Below, piece by piece: positions 35,070 to 48,156 of a stretch of DNA of 64,000 bases. Location: NCBI GenBank assembly GCA_030159075.1, contig BROG01000350.1, positions 248,001 to 312,000 of the forward strand. The letters run 5' to 3'. The stretch is from Atrina japonica (Eukaryota > Mollusca > Bivalvia > Pterioida > Pinnidae). The position numbers and the translations under genes are program-made. The notes beneath the pieces are model-generated. The model was not told the DNA's origin. It was given only the letters and a program-made list of their open reading frames with translations, and did not search any database. Numbering within the stretch: the stretch's first letter is position 1; every line of letters starts with the position of its first letter.

Positions 35070-35365
35070 GGTTTTATATCCTGGGGTCCGATTTAATAAA
35101 AAAAAAAAATGGTACGTCGTAGGATGTTGATGGATATTTTCAAATAAGATTTTGATAGTGAATAATTATACCTTCTACATATGCAAATATTAATTTTGAC
35201 ACTTACAAAGGACTTGGGTCTACAAACTTCCCCTGGATTGTCATAAAGGCAGGCCTGATTTGGTCGTAAGTATTAAGTCCTAATTCTTTGTAAAACGGTT
35301 GTAATTGTGGTCCTAAGACTTAGGACCCATGGTCCTAAGTAAAACGGACCCATGATGTCTGGGAT
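35070..35365. mobile_element. Probable MITE with GGGTCCG ends
   Basis: GGGGTCCGATTTAAT at the left and AGTAAAACGGACCCA at the right are inverted. A local palindrome GGTCCTAAGACTTAGGACC sits near the right end. Confidence 0.45.
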
Positions 35366-36867
35366 CCTGGTAGCAAGTTTCATCTCTGTCCTGTGATTTA
35401 TTTATTCTGGTAAAGGAAATGGCTCTGCTTCATATGGGTATGACCCGTTAACAGGAGTCGGACCAAAGATTAGCATGAATGGAGTCGGACGAAAAATTTT
35501 CTGCATGCAACGAGTCAAACCTAATATCATCTGCATGCATGACAAACACTCTAAACCAACTGAATCATTGATCAGTTCACTCTTTAGAGACGACTTATGT
35601 AATGGTAAAATGCTTTCCAATTCCATTGGCAGTTACCCGCTTTCAAGGGACCATCAGTTGTATATCTTGATACTATCTTCTAGTTGATGACCATTTAATA
35701 GGGACTATTGTCACAGTGGCATTCGGACAACAACATCAAGTGATTATGTAAGATTGTACAATTGTATTTGAGACAGCAACAAGAATGTACACGGGTAATT
35801 AATAATAGCCGACCTCAGCTATTTCGCCAGGTGCTGGATTTCCTTTTTTACCAAACCCTGTTAACATTACACATTTCTGCCATCTATGTTTCAATTCTTT
35901 CTACGAATTTAACATCTTTCATAATGTCATCATCAGACTTAATGTTGTCAACAAAGCAACTTCTTTAGATTGGGGAAGAGGAAATAATTTGTTTTGGTCC
36001 AGGTCAGTGGAGTATGGGAGATGAGTTAAGAAATCTGAAGTGATTTGCCTCTAATGTTAAACTTTTCTGGATTTGGTTTCCCCTCCACGATCCAGTTTTG
36101 ACTCGGATGGCTACAATACTCTCAGTAAACGTATCATTTTATTCCGTTTATTAAGGTAAAAATGAATCGGTACCAATGCATAATCGAAACTTCAAATCCC
36201 GAACGAGATGGGACCATGTGTCCGGAAGGAGTCAGCGTCACCTGTTAGCATGCCACACCCGTCTCATGTAAACCTATCTAGTTCGGTAAAAATGTCTTCA
36301 ATTCATTTAAGATCTGATTGGCGAAAGGGAGTCACTGTATATGGTCGTTCCCAGAATACTATCTAACATTCTTGAAAGGAGGACTTTATGATTGTAATAG
36401 GGACCTCATTTTTGCAACACATTTTTCTGTTAATGTTTTCGATAACTCTCTTCCTGTTAATAATTCATGTATATATTTCTCCAAAATGTGAAAATTATAT
36501 ATATATATATATATATAAACTCATAAAACGTGGCAGGATGGATGGAGTCTTGTAAACCTTTCTTGACCTTGACGAGTTCAAATTTTCGGTAATAAAAAAT
36601 AACGGCATTAAATTTCCACTGCCAGGACTATTCGTTCCTACTTGTAATATACCTTTGAGTATCCAGTGAGGAATAAGAAATTTTACTCGTGAAGCCCGCC
36701 AATTTTTGTAAATTGGACTTTACTTTTGAAACGAAACCACATTTTTTGGTCATATAAGCATTTGCAATATCTTAAAGTCTGCCAGGATGCGGTTCATCCT
36801 CCAGATTCGTTCTATCCTGTTTAAACTCTGCAATTCCAAATACTACCCTTGGATAAAAAAGATCACT
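35366..36867. other. No supported gene
   Basis: A pair of antisense frames at 35402-35687 and a TA run at about 36498-36518 are present. No family motif is recognised. Confidence 0.5.
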
Positions 36868-37105
36868 CACCATTGATATTATAAGCATAATACCAAAGTT
36901 ACAGTTCTGCAAAAAAGGGGACAAAATAAATGCTAAAGAAGATCGTTTCTGTCAACAGAACCTCATCACTTTAGCTCGAATTTAAAATAGATGTAGAGTT
37001 TCAAACAGAAAAAGGTATCGCACAAGGCCAAAAAAATAGCTTAAATGTATTCCTAAATCCGTTAAAGAGAAACCACTGTCTATCTTAACTTTTGATGAGT
37101 TCAAA
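36868..37105. repeat. Dispersed repeat 'ATAATACCAAAGTTA', copy 2
   Basis: Same ordered words as 31718-31920, with a short extra segment after ACCAAAGTTA. Confidence 0.65.
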
Positions 37106-37239
37106 ATTTAAAACGTACTACCCATACTGTTTTTCATTAACAAAAAACTTCTTATGGAAGTTGGAAAACATACGATGTCTGTCCAGAATCTTGCATGCGT
37201 GTGTGACAAATCACGTGACTGCATGAACATCCTGAACAG

Positions 37240-37490
37240 TTCAATAAAGTTGTTTATTCTGGTAAAGGATATTTATTTTCCCCATTTCTACGACAAACAC
37301 AACCTCGAATCATACAGTCATTTAGTTTTTTTTTTCAATTTAAGCAGTGGTTCTAGAGTAGAAGATTTTCAAAGAGGGGTAAATTCTGAGCCGGCCTGGC
37401 CCCAAAACACAAACATGGTAGAGAATCATGAGTACTTGCTTCCTGTAAAGTTACAGTTAAAATCCCTTATACGGTTTTGAACAGCAAGCT
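37240..37490. repeat. Fragment of the GCTCACCTGAG-type element
   Basis: It shares ATTTCTA(C/T)GA, AATCATACA(G/T)TCAT, GGTTCT(A/G)GAG, CTTCCTGT(A/C)AAGTT and AAAATCCCTT, in order, with 39170-39420. Confidence 0.6.
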
Positions 37491-38855
37491 GATAGCAAAA
37501 TTCTTTCAACAAAGGATTTCTCTCCCTAATTTCAGGTAAAACACTGCAAATAAATGCATCACAGTGAATACCCACCATCCTGATCCATGCATGTCACATA
37601 AACATGATAAATGTATTGATAAAAGCAAAAAGGCAGTATATATCTTTATAACTTTATTTTTCTATAAAAGTAATTTCTATTATACATAACTTCAAAGCCC
37701 ACAGGTACAATTAATAGTATGACAACTGAGAAAACGGTCTAGATATAAATGAATATTCATATCTTTATCAAATACCGAGTTTATACAAATAAACATATAT
37801 GATTGTGCAAAGAGTGAGTCAACTGGAACCATTTCTCATAGCTTTATATGCTAAAAAACTTAAATTGCCCTTCCACTTATATTTGATAAAATAAATTTTT
37901 AGCAAAATTATGTGAAAGCTTATGCACTTTCTAAATGGTTTGTAAAGAGTTGGTTTCTTTTTATGAAAATTTCATAGAAAGTAAGTGACAAGCAAAATTT
38001 ACAATGTCATTTCCTACTCTGTTCAAAGTCTAGTTACCGCATTTGAAAATTGTTGCTTTTCAGAAATTAAGTTACACATGTTTCAAGGGAGTTTAAACTA
38101 ACATGAGATGAAAGTGAATAAGTTTTTTTTTCTAAATATAAAGTTTGAGAAGAACTGATGAAAGTATTAATTTGTAGCAGGTATTTGAAAAAGATTGTTT
38201 TAACACAGAAAGATTTAGGGAAATGGCACTTGTTGAAACACTTTTGACATGATATAGTACAAACGATATTTTGTTGTTTCTGCAGTTAAACATGTTTAAC
38301 CCTTCTTCCCCTAAGGACACATTTGGACTAGTCTAAGTTATTGATTTATATCAGAGTTCATTGTTTCTCAGGGGTTGATGGATTATTGATTGATTTGAAA
38401 ATATATATCTAAATTCTAAGAGGAGCAAACAGCTCTCCTGACAAAAACTATCAAACAAATTTGTGGCAAACAATGTTGGCTCAATTGTAAATACATTAGA
38501 GTAGTTATAAGTAAATATAAAACTACTGTAACATTGCGACTAAATAGACATATTATACTTTAAAATGACTAGATTTCTGACTAAACGTAACAAAGGCCAA
38601 TATATAAAGGTCATAATCACCAAATATATAACAAAATAATATAAAATATATTACCCAGGATTAATAAAATTCCAAAGATAAGATTATACACTCTATTATA
38701 GAAATATATATCTTATATCTTACACAATATATAGTACATCAGAATTAAATATATCATACAATACTATGACATCATGATCCCTGAAAACAGATTGTTTAAA
38801 AATTCCATTACACGAAATATATACAAAGCAAAATTTACAAGTGACACAGGATAAA

Positions 38856-39474
38856 CAAGGGGCCCAAGAGGGCCTCAATCGCTCACCTGAGAACCATCTA
38901 CAAATGTGGAAAAAAAAACAAGAAAAATATGTACATGTAGGCTGATCTGGCCAAGAAACATAAATATTGCTGTTTTAAGAAATTCATAAAAATTTTAGAA
39001 ATCAAATTTAGGCAAAATTCTTGTACAAAAACATTTCTTCACCTTTATACAAGTAAAACACTTTAATGCAGCATTGTGAATGCAAGGGGGGATAATTGAG
39101 AAAATCATGCAAAAATGAATGAAATGAGAAAGTCTGAAAAGACCTTAAAAACGCATCAAAAATTTAATATTCCGATTTCTATGAAAAATACAAACTTGAA
39201 TCATACATTCATGTAGATCACTCAGAAACAATCCGTTTTTCAATTAATGCTGCGGTTCTGGAGAAGATTTTTAAAGAGGGTACCTTTTGGGACCTATTCT
39301 GCCCCGCTTTGGATCCACCCCTGGGCCAATCTGGCTGAAAACTACTAACTTGGTAAAGGACCTTGAGCACTCACTTCCTGTCAAGTTTTGTCAAAATCCC
39401 TTCAGTATTTTCAGAGAAGAAGTCGAAAATATGAAAACTTTATGGATGGACGCTGGCCTTTGGCTCAGGTGAGC
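38856..39474. mobile_element. GCTCACCTGAG / CTCAGGTGAGC-ended repeat element
   Basis: The left end is GGGCCCAAGAGGGCCTCAAT followed by CGCTCACCTGAG. The right end is GGCTCAGGTGAGCTA. The CTCACCTGAG ends are inverted, 600 bp apart. Related starts occur at 55306 (GCCTTAAGTCGCTCACCTGG) and 56352 (GCCTTAATAATCACCTGAG). Confidence 0.65.
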
Positions 39475-40462
39475 TAAAAAGGAGAAAAGTATAGACTGTT
39501 TTTAAACAGGTAGGTATAGTTGGTACTTAAAGCCAGGTGAACATTTGTGTTTTCAAAGGGAAAGTCTTGTTAGTGGGAGGATAGGGAAGTGCAGCTGGCA
39601 TTCAACATGCTAAGTATAGTTGTTCATCATGTTTACTGAAGAGGGAAGCATATGTTATTAAAAGAGAAACTACTGGTTTTTAAAGTGAGAAGAATAGCTG
39701 GTTTTTAATGAGATTTTAAAAATTGAAATTGAAATGTTTTTAATGGGGAGTATGGTTTGTTTTGGAAAGGGAAGTAGGTTTGTTTTCAAAAGGGAAAGTA
39801 CAGACTTTTCAAAAGGAGGAGTATAGTTTGTTTTCAAAAGGGGAAGTACAGTTTGTTTTCAAAAGGAGAAGCATAGTTGGTTTTAAAAATGGGAAGTACT
39901 ATTTGTTTTCAAAAGGGCAGTATTTTGGTATCTCTTTTTCAGACTTGTCTTTATTGCATCAATTTCACTTGACTTATAACAATAAAATACTTCATTTGAC
40001 TTATAACATATTTCTGTGGCAAATGACTTATACTCCAGCATTGAAAAACTATGAAATATGTAACCATGGAAACAAAGGGCATTAAAACACACGTATGTGT
40101 AAAAGTGAAAGTATTAATTAAATACTGTCTTGGCAGCCAGCAGTCATTAATTAACAGCAAAACAAAATGAACCACTATAAACTTTCAGATCACAGGAAAT
40201 TAAAAATGTCTGATTTTATGTATAAACTTGTAAATTTGATCATTTCAATGAATCATCATGACTAGATACATAATTTCACATAACATAAATTTATTACATG
40301 CATGTGTAATCATTCAGTTACAATACAGAGTTCAATACGCTCATGCAATACCTAATGTCATATTGCACTGCCGTTGGGTACAAAATTTAAAAGAGGAATG
40401 AATTTTAAATTTGTGTACATATATAGATAAATAAGGGACATGTAATAAATACAAAACCACAC
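39475..40462. repeat. Short GTTTTCAAAAGG repeats and AT-rich sequence
   Basis: Four to six units with TTGTTTTCAAAAGGGGAAGTA lie at about 39755-39920. The 107-codon frame over them (MEREVGLFSKGKVQTF) merely reads the repeat. The remainder shows no gene. Confidence 0.65.
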
Positions 40463-40593
40463 AAATGTTTCTATCCATATCATCAGACTGCACTCGATCG
40501 TTATAGTGGATGGATTCAACTCGAGCTACGTTCTCGTTGAATCCATCCACTACAACCATTGCGTGCAGTCTGATGATACAAATAGAAACATTT
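40463..40593. repeat. Large foldback, arms about 63 bp
   Basis: AAATGTTTCTAT, TATCATCAGACTGCAC and TAGTGGATGGATTCAAC on the left arm are exactly mirrored on the right arm, with only short mismatched patches and almost no loop. Such a transcript would fold into a long hairpin. Confidence 0.9.
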
Positions 40594-40999
40594 GATTAGT
40601 TTTGTGTATGTACTCGATACATTACAATACATATAAATCAGATCTGTACTTGATATATCAAAATATAATAAAATCTATAATGCATTGAATTCCTTGCAAT
40701 AACTAATTAACATATATAACAAAAAACTACAATGTATAACAATACAAGATACAATTAAGGCATCATCATCATTGTCACCTTTACAATATTATACTATTAA
40801 AGTACCTGAAGGCAGGAAATGTTAAAAACATTAATATAAGTATGTGACATCATTCTAACAAGAAGATATAGATTTTTCTTTATTTTTTTCACATAAAATT
40901 ATCTTAAAACCAGGTGAGTTGAAACTCATTTATTTTTAATTACAGGACGTCATTTTCACTATGATCAGTCAATATACAAAGACATATCCTGATGTATTT

Positions 41000-41335
41000 T
41001 TCTTAAATTCACTCAAGATATCTCAAAAGTATTTATGCCAAATATATTCCAGATATCGCAATAGTGTTTATGCCAAATATATTCCAGATATCTAAAAAGT
41101 ACTTATGCTGAATATATTCCAGATATCTCAAAAGTATTTATGTTGAACATATTCCAGATATCTCAAACATATTTATGCCAAATACATTCCAGATATCTCA
41201 AAAGTATCTCTGCTGAATATATTCCAGATATTTATGCTGAATATATTCTAGATATCTCAAAAGTATTTATGTTGAACATATTCCAGATATCTCAAAAGTA
41301 TTTTTGCTGAATATATTCTGGATATTTAACAAATT
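41000..41335. repeat. 35-bp minisatellite (ATATTCCAGATATCTCAAAA)
   Basis: About nine copies of a 35-base unit with ATATTCCAGATATCTCAAAA and GTATTTATGCTGA. Confidence 0.93.
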
Positions 41336-41694
41336 TTAACTATAAGTTTGGCCCAGTTATTTCATTATTCAATTTAAATTTAAAGAATTTTTTTTGTCAG
41401 AAGTATTAAAACACTATAATTATTATTTTTTTTAGATGTTTCACACACTCTAACATTTTTAAGTTATACAATGGTGGTCAGTTATAATGGTGATCCTACC
41501 GACAGCCTTCTAAAAGTTAACTGACAAACCTCTTCATATAGTCAGCTTACATTTTACCAGATGACCGCAGGTAAGAGACTGTTTTATTAAAAGTGCAATG
41601 CTTTAACCATTTGCCATGGTATAGAAATTAAAGTTGAATTCAGAAGTAACTATGAATAAGAATTGCTTGTTAACTTGTGTCAGAGCCAATATTT

Positions 41695-41965
41695 GAACAC
41701 AATAGCTCAGTTGGTTGAGCCCCAGATCTGGTTTGATCCCTAATCATGCCAGATTTCCAGAGGTGAGTTTTCAACTCCTGTCCACAACGCTCTATGCCTG
41801 AATGGAGGGTGAATGGTCTAGTATGTACAATTTGATACCTTGGTCAAATTGTACAAGTGTAGTAGCACTTGAAAATCCATTGGAATTATGGACTACTGAG
41901 ATATATACAGCACACACTAGACATCTCTCCCTACTTTACAGGGATGAGTGGTAAGGGCTTTAAGT
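41695..41965 (+). mobile_element. tRNA-like SINE, different family
   Basis: AATAGCTCAGTTGGTTGAGC contains a canonical box A. GGTTTGATCCC about 30 bases on is a box B variant. The downstream body (TACCTTGGTCAAATTGTACA and so on) differs from the 31428 family. Confidence 0.55.
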
Positions 41966-43984
41966 AGTCATGCTGCTCATTAAATCAAGCCTAAGTAAAC
42001 ACACCATGAATAATTTAGTGTTTTCTGTTCTAACATCATTCAATAGTTATTCAGTTATATGGTGGCAACCAGTAATTCTTTAGACACAAAATGCTTAATT
42101 TCAATTTTATGATCTGCTTTCTTCCCAGTAGTTTAAGCACAAATTTCACTAAAATGATAACAAGGTGAAATTAATGGTTGAAGTCCTAGTTATTAATTTG
42201 AGTTAAACAAAATTTCTCTACACTTCTGCTGGTACAGGTTTTAACAAGACTTGATATTGGTAGAAAGTAAATATTCTAGTTTAAAAACAAAGTATAGCAT
42301 ACTGTAGATTACTTTTATTTCGTGTGACATTTAATTTCACATTAATCTGCAAGACACCTCGAACACAAATTCAAATTCATCACGTAATTTTATACACAAT
42401 AATTGCCGATTTTTCGAGAAAAAGATGTATACAGGAATGTATGATGCTTCTACAACATACATGTTTTAATCATCCATTGGTCCTCCCCCATTCTTTTATC
42501 AATCCATGTCTTTGTTTTAGATTCTTACTATTTCACAGAATGTATTTGTTGATTAAATGATATTCTGCCAGTATCACTGTCCGTGAGGACGATGATTTAC
42601 TGTTTCTTTTCTGCAGAGTCCATGTGGGATTGTAGATCTTATTTGCAGTGATAGTCAATGCACATACCCAGATGTTTGTAAATGACTCTAATTGCGTAAA
42701 TCATTGTCCTTACTTACAAAGACATTAGGAATCACCTATCTATATATAAAAAACCTATATTTCAAAACATTCAATGAAAAATAAAACAATGCAAACATCC
42801 TATTGACATAAAACAATTGCAAAAATCGAAGGGACATAACTCTTACTAAAAAAAAACTTGCAATTGCACTCATAATACGATCAACACATTACATTCGTAG
42901 AGGTCGTGAATTCAATTGTTTTTCTATTTTATAAACGTGAATTCAGAGATTTGTGAAAAGACAAAGGAATATGGCCTCGCGAAATGTGGTATACGGAAAT
43001 AAAAGTAATCTACAGTAATAATAATCAGCCTATGAAATATTTTCTGTATAATAAAACATTTCTGATAACAACTCCAATTTTTTCTTAAGTAAGGCAGCGT
43101 ATTGGTATATAAACATCTGTTAGATATCCTTAACAAAACATGAAACTAACAAAAAAATATACCAGTTTTATAAATAGCACCTCTTAGGAAGACAACAATT
43201 AACTTATAGAAAAAAGATCTATTTGACAAGTTTTCAAAAATGCATAATATTGCAACACATGTAACAATTATTTTAACTTGAACATTACAGTCATCATGAA
43301 TAAAATTAATCCCAGTTTTCCACATTCAGGAAGACTTATATAATGTAAATATACAGATAATCTAAATAAATATAACCACAACTGTCTACCTCTGATCTGA
43401 ATGAAACCCTGCTAAAGCAAACAGTAATGTATTTAATGATACAGTGTAATATATGCTATGTACCAAAGTTGGAGAAAATATCTTCAGTTCAGATCAAATT
43501 GCAATTCAATTATTCTTTTATTCTTAATCATTCTTTAAGACAATTGGAATTAAACAGATAAAAAATAAAAATAAGATTCTTACTATGGTAGTGAAATGTA
43601 CAATACATGTTAATGGAGCGAGCCACAATTGTTGTTTACCCTGTAGCCACAGAAACCCGTTTTATCAATCACCTCTTATACTTGCCACAGGTTGAGTTTT
43701 GTTTGCTTTGGTTATGATGTGAGAAAACATCTTTTCACATAAAAAATTCATCAAATAAATTTGCCTGCCATGAGCATCTGGACATTGCCAAGTGAAAACA
43801 TTTCTTTTTATTTGTATTGAATAAAATGTTGATTGCACTAAAGAAAGAAGAATCTAGTAGCCACATGGTAGAGATGAGAAGATGGATCTTTACTGATCAG
43901 GAATTCAGGAATTGAGAACACATATATTTGTTAAGAAGTCAGAATTTCATCTCATTTTGTTGACATGTGAAAATGTGATTATAT
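41966..43984. other. No supported gene
   Basis: AT-rich sequence between the SINE and the 3' side of the - strand gene. Open frames at 42324 and 42924-43136 lack motifs. Distal poly(A) signals of the - strand gene (TTTATT on +) are plentiful here. Confidence 0.45.
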
Positions 43985-44690
43985 GAATGTCAAGAGGAAT
44001 TTTTCTGGTCCCATAATGATAACATTCTCATACTGATGAGGTGAGATGTAAAAAGATTATTATACATTCTCTTAATGACGAGGTGAGATGTAAAAATACT
44101 ATCTCAGATTACTATACATTTTTCTACTGATGAGGTAAGATGTAAGAATACTATCTCATAATATGATACATTCTCCTACTTATAAAGTGAGATGTAAGAA
44201 TACGATCTCATATTATTATACAATATCATACTGATGAGGCAAGATGTAAGAATATCTTCTCATATTATTATACATCCTCCTACTTATGAGGTGAGATGTA
44301 AGAATACTATCTCATATTATTATACTTTCTCCTACTGATGATGTGAGATGTACAAATACTATCTCAGATTATTATACATTAACTCATATTATTATACATT
44401 CTCTTACTGATGAGGAGAGATGTAAAAAGATTACTATCTCAGGATATTATACATTCTCCTAGTGACAAGGTGAGATGTAAGAATACTATCTCAGAATATT
44501 GACATTCTTCTATTGACAAAGCCAGATGTAAGAATACTATATTACATTCTCCTACTGAATACTATCTCAGGATATTATATATTCTTCTACTGACGAGGCG
44601 ATATGTAAGAATACTATCTCAAAATATTATACATTCTCCTACTGATGAGGCGAGATGTAAGACTACTTTCTCAGATTATCAAATAAAGTA
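43985..44690. repeat. 52-bp minisatellite (GATGAGGTGAGATGTAAGAA)
   Basis: About 13 diverged copies of a 52-base unit with GATGAGGTGAGATGTAAGAA, TACTATCTCA and ATTATTATACATTCTCCTAC. It lies 170 bp past the stop of the - strand gene, so it may sit in its 3' UTR. Confidence 0.92.
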
Positions 44691-44859
44691 AAAACAATAT
44701 CATGGTGGTAAATCAGATCTGGCATGTCTGTTACAGATACTGACCATAACATAAATACTGCAAACAAAGTGACAACATATTCATTTGTTAATCAGGTTGC
44801 AAAAAAAAAAACTATTTTATCAAGGATCTGTTATAATGCTATTTTAACAACTGTAAATT

Positions 44860-45030
44860 CTAACAGAATTCCTCTGATTGGGTGGAAAATGAGCTGTTAT
44901 CAAAATCAGCGTCCACTTGTTCCAGTATCCAGGGTACTTCCTCTATCACAACAGAGATAAGGCGATCAAGATAAAACTTCTGTTTGCTGGCCTCTTTTAC
45001 GATTTCCTTTAACAATTCTATAACTTTTTC
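44860..45030 (-). CDS. PDZ-like/coiled-coil protein, last coding exon
   Basis: After CTTTTCAG the exon begins in phase 0 with EKVIELLKEIVKEASKQKFY, then LDRLISVVIEEVPWILEQVD and an acidic, Ser-rich tail ending SEEFC before TAG at 44860. The first 30 residues have a heptad-like hydrophobic pattern and are probably helical. The track-independent reading continues cleanly from the exon at 45764-45837. The short C-terminus could be a protein-binding tail, but that is only a guess. Confidence 0.85.
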   Translation of the reverse strand, partial: EKVIELLKEIVKEASKQKFYLDRLISVVIEEVPWILEQVDADFDNSSFSTQSEEFC

Positions 45031-45763
45031 CTGAAAAGAAAAACATTGCAAAATTCAACTTCACACATATTCTATGATCTTATTAGCCACAATGTCCATA
45101 GAATTCAAAATGATAAGAATATGATAAATAAACAATTAATTTATGACTTTCAAAATAATTTACATAGAGAAGAACTGATGGACATGACCTGCTGCTAAAA
45201 AAATAATATGTTTAGATTAAATGAGCTGCTGATATACCAGCAAATTTAGAAATATATTTATCACCGTAGTAATGCACGAGTGTCTTATTGTTCTTACTGA
45301 TAAATGCCATGTATGTGAGTGTGTTCCATTTGATGATGTGTATTGTTGGTATGTAATGAAAAAGATAATGGGTTACAAAAAGGCTTTGAAACTGTGCATG
45401 TGAAGCATGCAAATTAGTATACCATTTGAGTCTTTGCCACCAAGCAAGCTGGTTGCTTTCTTATTTTATACATTGTATTTTCAGAATTTAACATCCATAA
45501 AAACCTAGAATTTCAGGTGAAGATATAAAGGATATCACAGAAAAGAGTGTGACGAGTTGTCTGTAAAATTTTCATGCATTAAAGCACAGCTTCCAGCTGG
45601 CAACAGACATCACCTAAATAAGTGTTGTTGTTGATAAATATTTCATTTGTTGAGTGGTGAGTGAATTAGAACATAATGATATATGATTCTAATGATAAAA
45701 CTGCTATGATTTAAAACAAAACAAGTAAACATGATATCAGTGGAAAAAAAATACAAATTTTAC

Positions 45764-45837
45764 CTTTGAAAGAGATTCTACATTGAGGCTCTCCATGGTA
45801 AGCCTGTAGTACTCAGTTTCTCCATGTTTTGCACATG
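45764..45837 (-). CDS. PDZ-like/coiled-coil protein, small internal exon
   Basis: A 74-base exon between CTTTAAG and AAAG|GTAAAA encodes CAKHGETEYYRLTMESLNVE plus SLSK. Two leading bases complete an Ala codon from the exon at 47153-47312, and it ends in phase 0. It is too short to be found as an ORF. It is supported by phase on both sides. Confidence 0.8.
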
Positions 45838-45951
45838 CTTAAAGTAGAAATGATGAATAACTCTAAAACTTCACATGATGCTGAACTGATATATCTTATA
45901 CACTTCTTGTTGGACTCGACTAGACGTAAAAATTCAGAAACTAAAGAAATA

Positions 45952-46424
45952 CAGTAAAACTTCGATGAGTTGAAGTTCAAGGGACCACCTTGAAAAGTTT
46001 GAAATAATGGGACTTAGACTCATGGAAGGTAACCGAGAATCATATATTTTTATTTTCAGAGGTTCTATAAGGTGTATATGACTGAAACATATGACATATA
46101 CAGTCATTATAATAAATTAGTGTTAAGAAATTAACTGAATTTTCCAGAAATAACATTCAGTGTTTATAAGAAGAAGAATGACCATAGAGTGATTATGTAG
46201 ACATGTAAATTTTGACTTAGAATTATTTGCAGGAATTTTCATTGTTTTTTTTTTTAAATGGACCCATAAATTTATTTGAAACATCAAGAAATTTGGTGTA
46301 GAAAAATTGTATTATAAAATGTTTATCAGAAGCATTAAACAACAAAATTATTTGGGACTTTGTCAACACTTCGAAATATTGAGAAAGTCGACTCACTGAA
46401 GTTTAACTCATTGAAGTTCTACTG
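45952..46424. mobile_element. pogo/Tc1-like MITE, 473 bp, TA flanks
   Basis: The left CAGTAAAACTTCGATGAGTT and right AACTCATTGAAGTTCTACTG are inverted ends with few mismatches, each bordered by TA (45950-45951, 46425-46426). CAGTA-AAC-TTC/CTC ends and TA duplications are typical of pogo/Tigger elements. It has no coding capacity and sits in an intron. Confidence 0.75.
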
Positions 46425-46509
46425 TAATTAGCTTCTACTGCCAAGTGATTGACAAAGGAACACATTTCAATTTATTCTGAAATTTCATTTGGTGAAGATT
46501 TTTTGTTTG

Positions 46510-46850
46510 TTTAAAGCTAACAAAATCATATAAAATTATGTTGCTTTTTAACAAAGTCATATAAAATTATGTTGCTTTTTAACAAAATCATACAAAATTA
46601 TATTGCTTTTTAACAAAATAATATATAATTATGTTGCTTTTTAACAAAATCATATAAAATTATGTTGCTTTATAACAAAATTATATAAAATCATGTTGCT
46701 TTGTAACAAAATTATATAAAATTATGTTGCTTTTAACAAAATCATATAGAATTGCTGTTTTTTTTTTAAAAATCATATAAAATTATGTTGCTTTTTAACA
46801 AAATCATGTTGCTTTTTAACAAAATCATATAAAATTATGTTGCTTTTTTG
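46510..46850. repeat. 31-bp minisatellite (AACAAAATCATATAAAATTA)
   Basis: About ten copies of a 31-base unit with AACAAAATCATATAAAATTA and TGTTGCTTTTT. Confidence 0.95.
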
Positions 46851-47152
46851 TCAACTGACAGTGAACCTATTAGTAATATTTTAAGAGTTCTCTTAATTTT
46901 TTAATTTTTTGAGGGGGGAAGAGATTGAAGATGGTAAGTGTTGTGCGTGCACATGCACATACAAATGCATGCATGTGCACATGCGAACTCACAGCACACA
47001 AACACAGTGTTCATACCGGTAGTCCAGTGACTGATGAGAAACACAATTTTGTAATGAACATTCTGGTTGCTTTATGATTTAATGGCAAGCATGACTAGAA
47101 TTAAACTTGTGTCACCTGCATTGACTGAATTAGTGTAAATATGTAGAAATAC

Positions 47153-47312
47153 CTGACTTGTGTATTTTGGAATTTGTGGTTGCCTTGACAGCAGTGTCTC
47201 TTTGTCGAGTCATTTCTTCTAAGTCAGAGTTTTGTAAAGTCATCTCTTTCTGTAGTTTGTCTATTAAAATCTGCTGTTCATTGATCTGAGACCTGGCTTC
47301 ATACAAGGTATC
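47153..47312 (-). CDS. PDZ-like/coiled-coil protein, coiled-coil exon
   Basis: From TTTAAAG to G|GTATTT the exon encodes DTLYEARSQINEQQILIDKL, then QKEMTLQNSDLEEMTRQRDT and AVKATTNSKIHKS. The spacing of Leu/Ile/Met with abundant Glu, Gln and Arg is typical of a coiled coil. It begins in phase 0 and ends in phase 1. An upstream Met in the same frame is intronic, so the exon is internal. Confidence 0.88.
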
Positions 47313-47377
47313 CTTTAAATACAGAAGATTAAATAGAGACATTTTGTTCTGTACTAATCATTTGAGATACTGCATAC

Positions 47378-47566
47378 CTCGATATTTTCACTGCTGTTTA
47401 ATTTTCGCCATTTTCATCCTTAGGTGAGAGGGCGATTTTAAAATGGAAGTGAAATTTTCAAACTAAATAATTGAAGCAGATTTAGGGCAAATTTAATTAA
47501 GACATGGTAAATATGTTTTCTGTCATAACAGGGCGAAAATAACCAGCGGCAAAATGTCCAGGTATA
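47378..47566. mobile_element. MITE of the 'ATTTTCGCC' family
   Basis: TACCTCGATATTTTCACTGC at the left mirrors AGCGGCAAAATGTCCAGGTA at the right. The interior shares ordered words with 14040-14315. Confidence 0.6.
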
Positions 47567-47934
47567 AAGTATGTAAAAGAATCTATACTAACAGTTGAAA
47601 ATATGAACAATGCTGATACTGACTATTATAGATGTTTAATGTGTACCTGGAAATTTTCGCCATTTACAACAGAAAATAAATTCATGCCCTCAGTCACCAT
47701 AGTCTCCTGGATCGCATCTCTGTCCATGCTTCAATTATTTAGCTTCAAAATTTTGTTTCATGTTAAATCCGCCCTCATATCTAATGGTGGAAATTTCAAC
47801 TGGGGCAAAAACCTCCCAAGTACATGTATACAGCATTTACTTGTGTTTTGCAGAAATTTCGGATGAAATTTTGACCACATTCATTCCTAAAATCTACATA
47901 TGACCTCCATTTTTTATCATGAACAAACTGCCGG

Positions 47935-48120
47935 ACTCCGGGTCCCAGTTTTCCAAAATAGGGGTGTACAGGAAAAGCTGTAAAAATTTGACCTTGCTCT
48001 GATTCCAAGCACCACTGTAGCACTAATATTTCTGTGCTGAAAACTTGCCTGTCCCCACTGTTATGATCTAATTTAGATTTCTTATGTTTGTATAAATGTG
48101 CCAATTTGATTCACTTTAGC
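47935..48120. mobile_element. MITE of the 'CCAAGGTAAAGTGGC' family, partial copy
   Basis: CTGTCCCCACTGTTATGATC, TTTAGATTTCTTATGTTTGT and GTGCCAATTTGATTCACTTT parallel the right half of the 48157 copy. The overlapping 102-codon - strand frame is an artefact of it. Confidence 0.5.
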
Positions 48121-48156
48121 AGAACTATAGCAAGAAATAACAACAAACCAATGTAA

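Noticed and set aside
47796..48104. 102-codon - strand ORF
   Set aside because: It overlaps a MITE copy and lacks any protein-like motif.
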